DNA from: Wyeomyia smithii
Taxonomy: Eukaryota; Arthropoda; Insecta; Diptera; Culicidae
Length of the DNA: 64,000 bases
Assembly (NCBI RefSeq): GCF_029784165.1
Contig: NC_073695.1
Location: forward strand, 215,625,493 to 215,689,492
Direction of reading: 5' to 3'
In this document: positions 31,861-42,944 of the stretch, piece by piece
How the letters are laid out: each line of letters starts with the position of its first letter
Position numbering within the stretch: position 1 is the first letter of the stretch
Program-made: the position numbers and the translations under genes
Notes under the pieces: model-generated
What the model was told of the DNA's origin: nothing
The model's database searches: none
What the model saw: only the letters and a program-made list of their open reading frames with translations

Positions 31861-34569
31861 GTCAGTTGTAAGGTACTAATAATCCTTTTCAAAAAATATA
31901 TACAGATACTGTTTTTCTTTTCATTGTAGTAAAGCTCAAACTGGCTAGTTATCTCTTAATTCTCGAAACCATTACAATCTGAAACCGTGATTCCAGGTTT
32001 TTATTGGAACGGCAAGTTATCGACAGTCAAACTTGTTAGCCGCCAGCGTGCAACCCAACAGCAGCGTTAATGTCCGAGTAACGGTGGCGGTATGTACCTC
32101 AGCATAAATGATTATGATGTTTGTAACACTTTCGGAAGAAGCCCACTTGGTTGCGATGACAGCACGAGATAAAATAGTGGGACTCACGCCCATCCCATTT
32201 GGGGATCTGTTTGGTTCGGCCCGGGCTTGTTTGACTAAGATTGGTTGGATTTATATTAACCACGAAAAACAAAGATCAATCAAAGTTCGACTGCTTGCAC
32301 CACCCAACCACTCCGTAGAAGGAGCCGATCGCTCGCTGGGAGAGTTCCCTCGGACGGCGTACGTACGCGTTTCCCTCGTCGTGATGATGGCGTCTTTCAG
32401 GCCCGTGATAGGTTCCGATTGAACAAATAGGACGAAGCTCTACTATCCAACTCTGACTGGTGATGATAATAAGATATGCGGCATGCAAAAAAATGTTGGA
32501 ATCAAAATTGGAAGCGAACAAACTGTACACTGCCGAGCAAGTGTTGTTAACCTGTCAAAAGTATTTCCTTTCGCAGTCTAGCTCGATGTTCGGGAGATCG
32601 AGATATGCTTTCACTCGGTATGACAGGTTCAACGTGGTTCGCTGGATTTCGAACTTCAACCCAGCGCGTATACGAATCATCAAATGGTTTTCTGCGCACT
32701 CATCCCGAGCCAGCCCCCAAATGCTACTCGCAACTGCTGATGGATTGCGTTTCTGTGTTTTCGGCGAAATGCTGATAGTTTCCTGAATTTAGATATCAGC
32801 GAGTTTTGACACATAGCAGGGGTTTAGATGAATCGATTTTCGTGGTTCGTCATGCCCGCGCCAATGCGTTCCGTTTTTTACAGGTCACAATTGATTTTGT
32901 ACATTTTAGTCACCAGCACAGCGTATCTTGGATTTCTTCTGAGATTCATAGGTAAGCATTCCCAGCAAACCAATCGTGACGGTGTTAATGGTTTGAACTA
33001 GTGAGATATCATGCTCGGTCTGACCAGAATTGCAAGCCCGATATGGTCGTGGTTGGAAGCGAAAAAAAGCGCATCTTGCGTATATGCAAAGTCTGCATCC
33101 TTCTGGTCCAGGTGCATTTACCGTGGAAACCAAACCGACGACGGCACGAAGCAAGAACAAACATCGGTATAAGTGCTCTAATTGCAACAATCGAACGTCA
33201 GACACGTTTCCAGGTGTGTTTCAGGTCGGTACAACGAGTAGAAACTCGTTGAGCGACGATTTGCATTCAGTCTGATGCTCCGTGCACTGCTGCAATCGTC
33301 CCTGTTGCATGGCTAGTCGTTTACGATGAAATCTTTTAATTCATTATTTCGTTTGACTGTGTTTACCAAGGATTTTAGAAGTTGAAAACGAGCTCGCTTC
33401 GTAATGACTGACTGTTGTGTGGGCTTCCCCCTGCTTTCAACCGTTTGTTACTTACGATTTATTTGTACCTTTTCGAAGTGGGGGTTTCTATCCGTGTTTT
33501 ACTTGCTGATGCTAGGAGGAAGCTTTCCAGATGCAATTTATTAGCAGTCTTCTCTGGGCGAAGGCACTTTACTGGCCGTTTTTATTACCCACGAAAGTTG
33601 AACATCACGGTTAGACAAAAAGGGGCATTAGTAAACGTCAACTGTGAACTGAAGGCGTGAGTTTGTGAATTAATCCGAGACGCCTTCGTATAATTTGATT
33701 GATATTTCTATAACTTGCTACTCCCGTTGGGCTGGGCGTTTTCGTCCGTAGTTATTTAGTAATTTTCGTTGTTTCTCTTTATTAACTATTCGTCTTACAT
33801 AAAAAAAGAAAGGAAATTTGTCTAAATAAAAAGGAAAGCGCAACCATGATTTAATTCTATCTCATATTGAAAATAGACGCGTTCGCTCGTATTAAAACAC
33901 TATCAATCACAACTTGTTTTAAATTTTAATTGCAATGACAAACAACAACCAGCTTTACCATCTATTGACATTTCGGTGGACCACGGAAATGTTTTGCGGT
34001 CGGTGCAGATTGGCAGGCATATAATGGGATGGGATCACCACATAAAATGGAACAGCACACGGTCTAATAAAGCCTATTTTCCTCAATTGATGTCTCTACA
34101 ATATGCTGGTGGCTGTGCTAATAAACATAGCATTAATAATACTGTTTGGTGCGCTATCCTGGGTTTATACTACTGGTTGATTTTAGATTATTATGCAAAA
34201 TAAGCCGATGCTTTTCAGTTTTATTTTTAGATTTTCCCCACGATTAAACCTAATCGATTTGTGGAATCAAAAAAGACAGATTAACATCAGCAATTTTCGT
34301 CTTTCAAACCCATCATTTTTGTTTAAAATAAAACCGTTCTCTAGTTTGTGGTCGCATATCATAGCTGCCACTGATTCCCAATTAGTCTTGAAGTACGGCA
34401 AAGTTTGAATGAAAAGTACATGTTCGTTCCGGTTCTAATCCAAAATCGGAAGTTCTCCAAAAACCCGTTTGAGTCTGGTTATCAGTCATTATAAGTAACT
34501 ACCGGGTGACACCTAAAAATTTTGAGTTTTTTTAGGCACTCTTGCTCCCCAAAAAACACGCTCAGAAAG
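31861..34569. other. Unassigned, probably single-copy non-coding sequence
   Basis: About 2.7 kb of mixed composition without recognisable element ends. Short open frames show no motifs. A GC-rich patch with CGTACGTACGCG lies near 32360. Confidence 0.45.
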
Positions 34570-35359
34570 CAGTGGTGGGCACCATTCCGCTAATTCGCTA
34601 ATTCGCTAATTAGCGACGCTAAAATTCAGTTAGCGATTTAGCGATTTCGCTAATTTTCGAGCTGGTTAGCAAAACTGTTAGCGTCGCTAAAATTTTGGCC
34701 TTCGAAACGCTAATCGCTAATTCGCTAAATTTTGTGGAGAAGCAACGATAGAAATATTTCAAAAAAACTGTGAACTGCTGATGGCGTACGTAAATTGCTT
34801 CGAAAGATAAACATACTTTACTGCGAAAGTTACTTTTGTCAGTTTTTTTTACCCTAGAATGGAGTTCCAGTTATCGTACAAGCCACAGGAGCATTTTGAA
34901 GAACAAGCACAAGGTCTAGATTGAAATTTTGGAACACCAAGAACTTTGTGAATTGCAATGCGCTTGAAATTATGAGAACTTTGGTTCTATTTTTTCGATT
35001 CAGATAATAATTGAATTTTCGTGAAAACATTCCTAAGAGTATCTATTTTCAATGCAAGCTAAATAAATTTTGTAATTCTTGTTTTTACAAGATCCAATAT
35101 GAATACCGTTTCGTGAACCTCTTACTGTAAATAGCTTTAAAAAGTAATTGTTTTCGTTTGTTTAACAAAAACAGATCAAAGTCTTACAAAACATGAGCAA
35201 TAAATATAGCGATATGACTTTTTACATATTAAAAAGTTAGCGATTAGCGATTAGCGAAAGTTCCGCTAATGTGGGTTTAGCGTTTAGCGTTTAGCGATTA
35301 TCGAGCTAAATTTTCCGGTTAGTGACTTAGCGATTTTCGGTTAGCGGTGCCCACCACTG
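34570..35359. mobile_element. hAT-like non-autonomous element, 790 bp, 8-bp target duplication
   Basis: The termini CAGTGGTGGGCACC and GGTGCCCACCACTG are inverted, and TCAGAAAG flanks both ends (34562-34569, 35360-35367). This is the pattern of hAT transposons. Next to the ends are clusters of TTAGCGATTAGCG and its complement CGCTAATTCGCTAA, which may be subterminal transposase-binding repeats. No transposase frame is present. Confidence 0.85.
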
Positions 35360-35808
35360 TCAGAAAGAGATGAGAGTATGTAGTATTTTTAGTTTGGCTT
35401 ATGCATGCCCAGTTCTGATCAAAAAGGCGTCGAAACAAAAATCATTCCGCAAGCGCATTGTACAGTTCTCACTGAACTGTACAAAAATTTTGGCAAAAAG
35501 TTCACGGTAAACCACTTTGAAAGCGAAAATCTACGGTTCGGTTTCGACTGTGTATAATTTCCTGCAAACCTCAACGATAATAAGCCAGGAAGATAGTGTA
35601 AGACCGGCCAGAGCATTGCACGAAAAAGGGCCTTTTTCCATTTTGTCCTAGTGGTTTGGCTATCAATCAAAAAAAAATTTGATTCCATTTTTTTCCAAAA
35701 CACCATACCAATGAAAGTAATATTTTTGGCCAGATAAAACATCATCACATTAAGTCGAAAAACACAATCATTCCATTTGTACCCCAAATACACAACCCAA
35801 CGAAAATA
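35360..35808. other. Unassigned sequence with an 11-bp perfect hairpin
   Basis: No gene seen. At 35458-35484 TTGTACAGTTC and GAACTGTACAA form a perfect stem around a 5-base loop. It is too short to assign a role. Confidence 0.5.
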
Positions 35809-36688
35809 CCATGGAACGGGGTGAAATTTATAACAATTTCCAATTAACTAGCTTCATGTACATTTTTCCCGAAATAGTATAATTTTAAAACAAGTACTGA
35901 TATGTGCTCCAGTAAACCTCTATGGCTATTGGTGAAATTTTTATCGTCTACTTCATGAAATAAATTAGATAATTCTAGAAGGTACTATGAGGTAAATTGG
36001 GGTGAAATTGATCATCATTGAAATCCATACATTCTTTTGGCAATGTTCATTTTTTTTTCGATATGCTAAAGATAAATGATGATTTCTGTACTGAAAAGTA
36101 TCATTTACAGCTAGTTTGGAAACGAAAATAACGATATTTTAAGTTAAAATTTGTTTATTTTGGTTCATGAGCTGCTTGTTGCTAAATTTGCTCTTATTTG
36201 ATCGTCGTTAGACCGATTTCAATTCGGTTTGTTGCAAAAGCTCATGAACTAGCTCTGAAATTAAAATCTTTGTGGTTTCCTGCGAATTCATCAGTATTTC
36301 TTAAATGGTATGGAATGATCATTGTTGAAAATTACATTTTTTGAGCTTTTATCAAACTTTACTCACTTCTCCAAATTTAACGTAATTAACCCTCAACTAA
36401 GATTACTTCAAGTAAATTCAATACTTTTTTTTTATTATTTGGAAACTTGTTTGATCAAATTTGATTGAGTTTTGACTGAGTTAGAAGAATTTTTCGAAAA
36501 TATGAAAAATTGCACCGGGCATGCAAGGGTTAACTTTGACAGGTATGTGAATCATGCAAAAGTTGCGTTTGAGGACACGTTAACATTGCCTAGTGTTGTA
36601 AGAGCAATATCTTTTGATTAGTATTTTTTATCACGAATTTTCAGGTGATCAATTTCACCCCACTGATCAATTTCACCCCATTCCACGG
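35809..36688. mobile_element. TA-flanked inverted-repeat element, 880 bp
   Basis: Ends CCATGGAACGGGGTGAAATT and AATTTCACCCCATTCCACGG are inverted with two mismatches, and TA lies immediately outside both. The terminal motif GGGGTGAAATTGATC recurs at 35999 and is tandem at the right end (36647-36680). The TA target suggests the Tc1/mariner superfamily, but there is no transposase. Confidence 0.75.
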
Positions 36689-37069
36689 TACCTCAGTGTA
36701 ACTTAATCGGAGATTTATTCGAGATATATAGTACCTTGGTGGTGAACAAAAACAACTGGAGAGCAAGGAACTGCAAACTTTTGATTGGTAGAATCAAGAT
36801 ATGCTTCACGAAAAGTCGACGTGGATACCGTTCAACGCTCTTGTTTCGGCATCCTGGAAAAGCTTCATCGTATAACCTTTTCTGGGCCTTTCTTAAACAT
36901 TCAATAAATGTTTCTTTTTGTTGATAATGAATGTATCTTCTAGTGCAATAAATAAATTTTTGTTCTAGTAAATCCAATTTTTATTGACAGTATGAGAGAA
37001 GAATTCCAAATATTTTTAGTTGTTATCCGTTATTACCCACAAACTTCTATCCCTACCACCAAGTGGTAC
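36689..37069. other. Unassigned sequence
   Basis: AT-rich, with no recognisable gene or element ends. Confidence 0.45.
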
Positions 37070-38530
37070 CGACTGGGATATGAGCAACCAATGAAAGATC
37101 GGTAAACCAATGATAATTGATTCGTATGCTGACAGGGAAGGGGGAGCTGTTCGCTTTGGATTAAAGCTCAACCTGTTCCTCAGGGGTCAGGGTTGGCTCA
37201 AACAGCGTCTGATTCGGAGCGGACGGCTGAACTATGAAATGCGGTTTCTCGCCAGCTACACCCAAGACGGTAACCCCTCGGAGGACGACCTGGGCGACGA
37301 AATAAGAACGACGATTGAAAGCTCGGTACATGGAAATGTAGATAGATGCTGAGCGTCTCGACTGGCGCCTGTATTCTGCTGGATCAGCTAAAACCCCGTC
37401 AGTTTGACATCATTGCGCTCGCATGACTAGAAAAACTCTACGAAAGTTGCTCGCGTCGAGACATCAAGGTCGTCATCGGGGATATGAACACCCAAATGGG
37501 AAGGAAATAAATATACAAACCGGTGATTGCACACCGAAGACTGATAGTCCGAAGTATCTTCTTTCTTCGCAAAAACATCCACAAAACACCGGGAATCCCG
37601 CGGCTCCACATCAAGCAGCTCCAAGACTCCCAGCCCATGGATAAATACGCGTAACAACTCGAAGCGTTACTACTCATTGCGGAGAGACACGGCGCTTTGT
37701 CTCCTGAGGACACCAGGATTCGCACAGCTATCAGGGATTATTGAAACGGCGACACTAGGAATGGAGTGGATTAATATGACAAGGAAGGTAAGACAGCGGT
37801 GAAATATAAGAACCGGACCTGGGCGATATATCTGGACAAGTCAACGAGGGAAAAAAGAAGGAAGAGTACAAACGGGTACACCAAGACATGACCAAGATTC
37901 TCAGACGAAAGAAGCAGCAATAAGGGAATAATGAACACGAGAAGCTCGAGTAGCTGTCCCGTGTCAGCGATCCGCGGAAGTTCTATGCGAAAGCAACAAC
38001 GCGGATGGAAATCTTGTACACCTATCAAGGCACATCAAGGAGAAGCGGTCCCCGTGGCTCTGTGGTTAGCGATGTCGGTCGGCTAGCTCTCCCACACGGT
38101 TGCGATATCGGGTTCGATTCCCGATCGAGTCGAGGATCTTTTCGAGCTGGAAATTTTCTCGACTCAGCACTGGGGCACGGTGTATCGTTGTACTTATCCT
38201 ACACATGCAAAATGTGCCAAAAACAATATCGATAACGTATTCTCTCAACTAATCTAGTTGATCGAGACCGCTATTAGCCCCAAGGCTAAGCGTGCGATAT
38301 TGTTTTTTCAAGGAGAAGCAGTACAGGAACTAACCTAGCAGCACGAGCAGTAGATGATGATGGATGATGATGAGATGACCGAGTACCGGCCCCCGATGTT
38401 CATGAAGTTCGATGTAAGATCGGAAAGCTGAAGAACAACAAATCCTTCGGCATAAACAGACTGCCGATCATGCTTTTCAAGTAGGTACGCAGAGAAGCGC
38501 TGGTCATGCCCAGAAGCAGGAGCAGGAAAT
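37070..38530 (+). pseudogene. RTE-like LINE endonuclease-to-RT fragment, interrupted by a SINE
   Basis: Broken frames give CSRRDIKVVIGDMNTQMGR near 37440-37500 (the endonuclease GDxN motif). Then come GNPSEDD-like and TWAIYLDKSTREKRR linker residues at 37800-37860, and an RRKKQQ segment. After the SINE at 38047-38307 it continues with a GATGATGA-coded acidic run, MTEYRPP, and KLKNNKSFG, an RT motif 0. Frameshifts and stops are frequent. The same linker and motif 0 occur at 17.3-17.7 kb on the minus strand. Confidence 0.65.
38047..38307 (+). mobile_element. SINE family S, full-length with 12-bp target duplication
   Basis: Same head, B box GGTTCGATTCC and tail as the SINE at 17017. TCAAGGAGAAGC is present at 38035-38046 and again at 38308-38319, inside the LINE linker. 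Confidence 0.9.
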
Positions 38531-38794
38531 TTTTCTCGACTCAGCACTGGAGCACGGTATATCGTTCCCAACAAACAATTTTGTTGCATATCAGCTCATT
38601 AAGCTGTTGTTGAGCCGAAATTTACTGAATAACAGTTTTTTAGGCTGTTGTTCAACAAAATTGTTTGTTGGGTTATACTTATCTTACCCATGAAAAATGT
38701 GAAAAAAAAATCAATATCGATAACGAATTTTCTCAACTAATCCAGTTGATCGAGACCGCTATTAGCCCCAAGGCTAAGCGTGCGATATTGTTTG
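38527..38794 (+). mobile_element. 5'-truncated SINE family S carrying a MITE
   Basis: The copy starts at TTTTTCTCGACTCAGCACTGG, so the promoter boxes are missing. It ends at GCGTGCGATATTGTTTG. A 106-bp MITE splits the CGTATATCGTT/TACTTATC region. Confidence 0.8.
38567..38672. mobile_element. 106-bp MITE with perfect 20-bp inverted ends
   Basis: CCCAACAAACAATTTTGTTG at 38567-38586 is exactly inverted at 38653-38672. The surrounding SINE sequence is continuous when the insert is ignored, with a short TT at each border. Non-coding. Confidence 0.85.
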
Positions 38795-38795
38795 T

Positions 38796-40104
38796 GGTTG
38801 TTTGAGAAACCATGTTCAAACATAATTTGACACCGCTCGTTGCGTTTCACTGTATCGTACGCCACCTTAAAGTCAATAAACATATGATGTATCTGCAAGT
38901 TGTCGAGGATCTGTTTCAAAGTAACCATCTGGTCCGTTGTAGATCATCCCACTCGAAAACCGCATTGGTATTCTCCAATAAAGGCTTCCTGCCATGGCCT
39001 CAGTCGCTGGAAAATGAAATGGGAGAGAATTTTATGAGCGCAATTGAGGAGGGTTATGCCTCGATAATTACTTCTCTTCTTGTAGATAGGGCATATATGT
39101 CCTTCCAACCAATCCGTAGGTAGTTGTTCTTCAGACCATACCCTTAGGACACATCCGCTCGCTCTCGACTTTGAAAATTTCGGCCGGTAAGCCATCCTTA
39201 CCAACGGCTTTGTGGTTCTTTAGTTCTTTGCAAGCATTCTTCATCTCGTCCAATGTTGGTGGGTCTACAGCTTGTCCGTCCTCCCCAATTTCTATCCTGT
39301 TTTCCTTGACGACTCTTCTACCTTTCTCACCGTCCAACACCACTTCAAAATGTTGTTTCCTACACCTGGCCAAATCTGTATCATATTTCCAGTCCGCTTA
39401 TTTTTCGCTCTCTCTGCTGCTCATACTGTCTGCTTAATGAACATGTTAATCCAATAATCTCTTCCATCACCTCTTGACGTGTGGTTCCCGTTGTCATGCC
39501 TATCACTTCTCGCGCTGTTTCGCTGACCGCATCATGGATGTGCTTCCATTGCTCGTTCAGGTCCACTCCAGCTGGTTCACCGGTCCGTCTATCAACTTTC
39601 CGAGTATACTCTGCAGCAACTCCTTCCGCTGATAACCTCTGTATACGTATCTTCCTCGCCGATCTCGATTTGAAAACTTTGGACAACCGGGCGCGAAACA
39701 TGCCTACCAGGAGATAGTGATCCGAGTCGCTGTTCGGCCTTCCAAAGAACTGCACATCTATGACGTCTGAAAAGTACCGGACGTGAGAAATAAGTACTAC
39801 AGATGGCCATTTACCTGGCCGAGGCGAAGTTTACTAACCTCAAACTGTTGTCGTTAGCTGTAGAGTGAAGGCTTTCCCTTTCCTGATAACGGGGTGGAAG
39901 AACTCCTCTTGTCCGACTTGTGCGTTCGTATCTCCGATGACGATCTTGATATCGTGTTGTGGGCACTATTTATACGTTTTCTCAAGAAGTTCATAAAACT
40001 TCTCCTTTACGTCATTGGTTTCATCGTTTGTCGGCGCGTACACGATGATAAGGCTGTAATTGAAGAGTCTGCCTTTGATCCTCAATGCGAGTAGACGGTA
40101 TTTC
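38796..40104 (-). pseudogene. RTE-like LINE endonuclease to RT fragment, minus strand
   Basis: Read on the minus strand from 40104: LRIKGRLFNYSLIIVYAP, then CPQHDIKIVIGDTNAQVGQE (endonuclease GDxN), MAICSTYF, and NSDSDHYLLVGMFRARLSK (the SDH active-site motif). Next come LDEMKNACKELKNHKAVGKD (RT motif 0), the ICPIYKK and SNYRGITLLNCAHKILSHF region (motif 1) and YQCGFRVG, ending near MFIDFKVAYDTV (motif A region). The catalytic xxDD motif and everything after it are missing. Several stops and frameshifts are present. Confidence 0.8.
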
Positions 40105-40509
40105 ATGCTGATACTCCCGGTGGCTCTTTACGGACATGAAGCATGGAAGCTGAAGAAAGCTCATTGACGAGGACTCGGAGTTTTTGAGCGTAAAGTTCTG
40201 CGGTAGATACTTGGTGGTAAATTGGAAGATGGAGTGTGGCGCAGACGCATGAATCACGAATGGTACCAGGTATACAAGCATTCTGATATAGTGGAGGTAA
40301 TACAGCGGGGCAGGCTTCAGTGGGCTGTACATGTAGCCAGAATGCCTGACGAGAGAGCCGCCAAAACTATCTTCAATAGAGAACCAGCAAGAGGCCGTCG
40401 ACTCCGTGGTAAGCCTCTCACATGGTGGATATGCGCGGTGGAAGCTCTGCTGGTGTACGGGGAAACTGAAGAACGGCTGCCTAAGACAGAAGAAGCTGGA
40501 CATCTCTAA
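40105..40509 (+). pseudogene. RTE-like LINE C-terminal fragment, plus strand
   Basis: The translation gives MLILPVALYGHEAWKLKKAH, then GKLEDGVWRRRMNHEWYQVY and GRLQWAVHVARMPDERAAK, the C-terminal tail of the same LINE type. It abuts the 5' end of the minus-strand fragment at 40104, so two pieces of one family meet head to head. Confidence 0.75.
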
Positions 40510-40789
40510 TTCGTTTGGACTTTGACCGGTGAACGGTCCGTTAGTCAACAATGTAGAGTGAACAACTTTTTTTTCAACAGATAGAATTTTTATCTCTTCC
40601 TCAAAAATTCTTCAAACAACTATTTATAAAAAAACTTTCTATCAAAATTTTTAATTTGTAATTCGAAAAGAAAAAGATTAATTCGAGATCTTCACTTCTA
40701 CGTAGGGTCATGGAGGAGGCCATCGGGCTTTTTTAAGAGGAAGGTGACGAGGTTGGCGAATGACTGGACCAAAGACGCAATATAGTTCC
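40510..40789. other. Spacer between LINE fragments
   Basis: Short AT-rich sequence; nothing recognised. Confidence 0.4.
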
Positions 40790-41624
40790 CACATGCGAAC
40801 CATTAGCCTACCAGCTACCGAACCGATGCCAACCGGGATATGAGTAACTAGTAAGAAGATCGGGTAACCAACCCCGGTGAGACAACCGGTCGTGTGCTGA
40901 CAGGAGAAGCGGGCTTCCTTCCTCGGAAGGAAGTTTCTTGGACAGGTAAGGCCACCACAAGGGCCCTAAGTGACGCACCCACAAGCGTTATGTCCAAGTC
41001 CAAGTTGTGTTCGGGACTCAAAACAGTAACACTACGTCGGTTCTCCAGCGCTGCAGGAGGTATCCTGGAAAGGGACGACGGTGCGTACGTATAGGGATGG
41101 ACACACCATCTACCAGAGTTGTGGTGACACACATGAGCTATAGTGATTGGTGAGATGCAGAAGCGGGTAATTGGGTTAACCCCGGTTAACCCCAGAATGT
41201 ACAGGTTAAGAATCAAAGGCCGATTCTTTAACATTAGCATTATAAACGTGCACAGGCCTCACCTCGAAAGTGATGACGACAAAGACGAATTCTACGCGCA
41301 GTTGGAATGTGAATACGATCGCTGCCCAAAACATGATATTAGGATTGTTATGGGGGATAACAACGGTCAGGTCGGTCAGGAGAAGGAATTTAGACAGGTA
41401 ATTGGACGATTCGGCGCACACCTGCTGACAAATGAAAATGACCTAAGGCTAATTGACTCTGTCGCCTCCAAGAACATGGCCATATGCAGCACCTTTCTCC
41501 AGCATAGCCTCCAACATCGGTACACCTGGAGATCACCTAACCAAGCAAAAACTCAAATCGACCACGTTTTGATAAATAGTCGGCACTTTTCAAACATTAT
41601 CGACGTCAAAACACATCGTTGGTG
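40790..41624 (+). pseudogene. RTE-like LINE 5' region and endonuclease, truncated by a SINE
   Basis: After a 5' region that shares phrases with 37.07 kb (CCGGGATATGAGTAACTAG against CTGGGATATGAGCAACCAA), an open stretch at 41143-41624 encodes RLRIKGRFFNISIINVHRPH, ECEYDRCPKHDIRIVMGDN (GDxN), LRLIDSVASKNMAICSTF and TQIDHVLINSRHFSNII. This is most of an APE endonuclease. The terminal SDH segment is lost where the SINE begins. It is the best-preserved endonuclease frame of this family in the window. Confidence 0.8.
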
Positions 41625-41867
41625 GTCCCCGTGGCTCTGTGGTTAGCGATGCCGGTCGGCTAGCTCTCCCACACGGTTGTGATATCGGGTTCGATTCCCG
41701 ATCGAGTCAAGGAACTTTTCTCGACTCAGCACTGGGGCACGGTGTATCGTTGTACTTATCCTACACATGCAAAATGTGCCAAAAACAATATCGATAACGA
41801 ATTCTCTCAACTAATCTAGTTGATCGAGACCGCTATTGGCCCCAAGGCTAAGCGTGCGATATTGTTT
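41625..41867 (+). mobile_element. SINE family S, near full-length
   Basis: Head GTCCCCGTGGCTCTGTGG, B box GGTTCGATTCC and tail GCGTGCGATATTGTTT are present. A short internal deletion removes part of the GAGCTGGAAATTTT segment. I do not see a target duplication. Confidence 0.85.
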
Positions 41868-42149
41868 ATTATCATTCTACGTTTTAAAACAAGATTTTCT
41901 CCTTTCTTTTTCTTTTTCACCAAGCGACTTGGAAAAGTTTCTTCATCTTTTATAACGAATGTAATAGCCTTTGAAGAAGGTTGCCTGCTGAAACGAAAAA
42001 CTTCTAGCACCTAAGAACGCATCTTGGTGAAATGCTAAAAAGGATTGGAAGCTTACATGTGAGCAAATTGAGGCCTGTCTATTGTAGGTAGACTTCAAAA
42101 AGTTCTCACTAAATCAAAAAATAAAAACGGTCATTTCACAACAGTTGCA

Positions 42150-42680
42150 AATTGAGTGAATTCCATTTCACCTACAATTCTGGTAAACTAACTAAAACAG
42201 TACTTCATACGTTGGTTTTGAAACTCAATAGGTCTTTCCATGTTGAAGAAATCTCACTGGCGACTTTTCTTGATATTGCGGGGGCATTTGACAAGGTATC
42301 CCACGAATCTGTAACGAAAACTAGAAAAAAACGCAACTGGACATATACTATGTTAGCAAACTGAGTTGAGCAAACTGATCCCAGCCAGATTAAAAAGACC
42401 AACTGTAACGACAAAACCAACACGAAGTTACCCGCAAGGAAAGGTCTTCCTTATTGTGATCCCTGGTATTCGATAATCTTCTTAATAGCTTTACAAAGCT
42501 TAGGATACGAATCGTATTTGTTGATGACATTACCATTGTGGTTAGGGGTAAATGTGGGTTTACTATTTCTCATAGAATGCAAACAGCCTTAAGCTACACA
42601 TTCAAATGATGTAACCTGGAAGTATTAAACGTTATTCCTTCTAAATCAATTCCATAATTCCATTCAAGAGAAATAGAAAT
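42150..42680 (+). pseudogene. LINE RT palm fragment (I/LOA/R1-like)
   Basis: The translation gives EEISLATFLDIAGAFDKVSH (RT motif A, FLDIxGAFD). After frameshifts it gives LPARKGLPYCDPW, where KGCPQGGVLSPLLW would be expected (motif B, degraded). Then LGYESYLF(V)DDITIVVRGK follows, where the catalytic motif reads FVDD instead of FADD. It is probably the same broad LINE class as the RNase H fragment at 22.6 kb, though they may not be the same family. Confidence 0.7.
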
Positions 42681-42944
42681 TACTGCCTAAAAAGCGTATA
42701 CTGCTCGCTTGTTCGCCCAGTTTTGGAGTATTGCTCAGTCGTATGGAACCCACTGTACTTGAATGCAGCTGAAAGAATCGAAAATGTTCAACGCAGGTTT
42801 TTTCGTTACGCCCTCCGACATCCAATGAGACTACAAAGCTACGAACTCATCCGTCTTGACCCTCTCCATGCTCGAAAAAATTCAGCTCGGGTTTTAGTAG
42901 TATCTAATTTTTTGACAGTACGTTGTGATGCTCCATCTCTACTA

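Noticed and set aside
35458..35484. Hairpin TTGTACAGTTC/GAACTGTACAA as a terminator or small-RNA gene
   Set aside because: Short stem with no other context. Such palindromes arise by chance in this much DNA.
40021..40551. 176-codon minus-strand frame
   Set aside because: It overlaps the plus-strand LINE C-terminal fragment (VWRRRMNHE, GRLQWAVHVARMP), which is the real signal.
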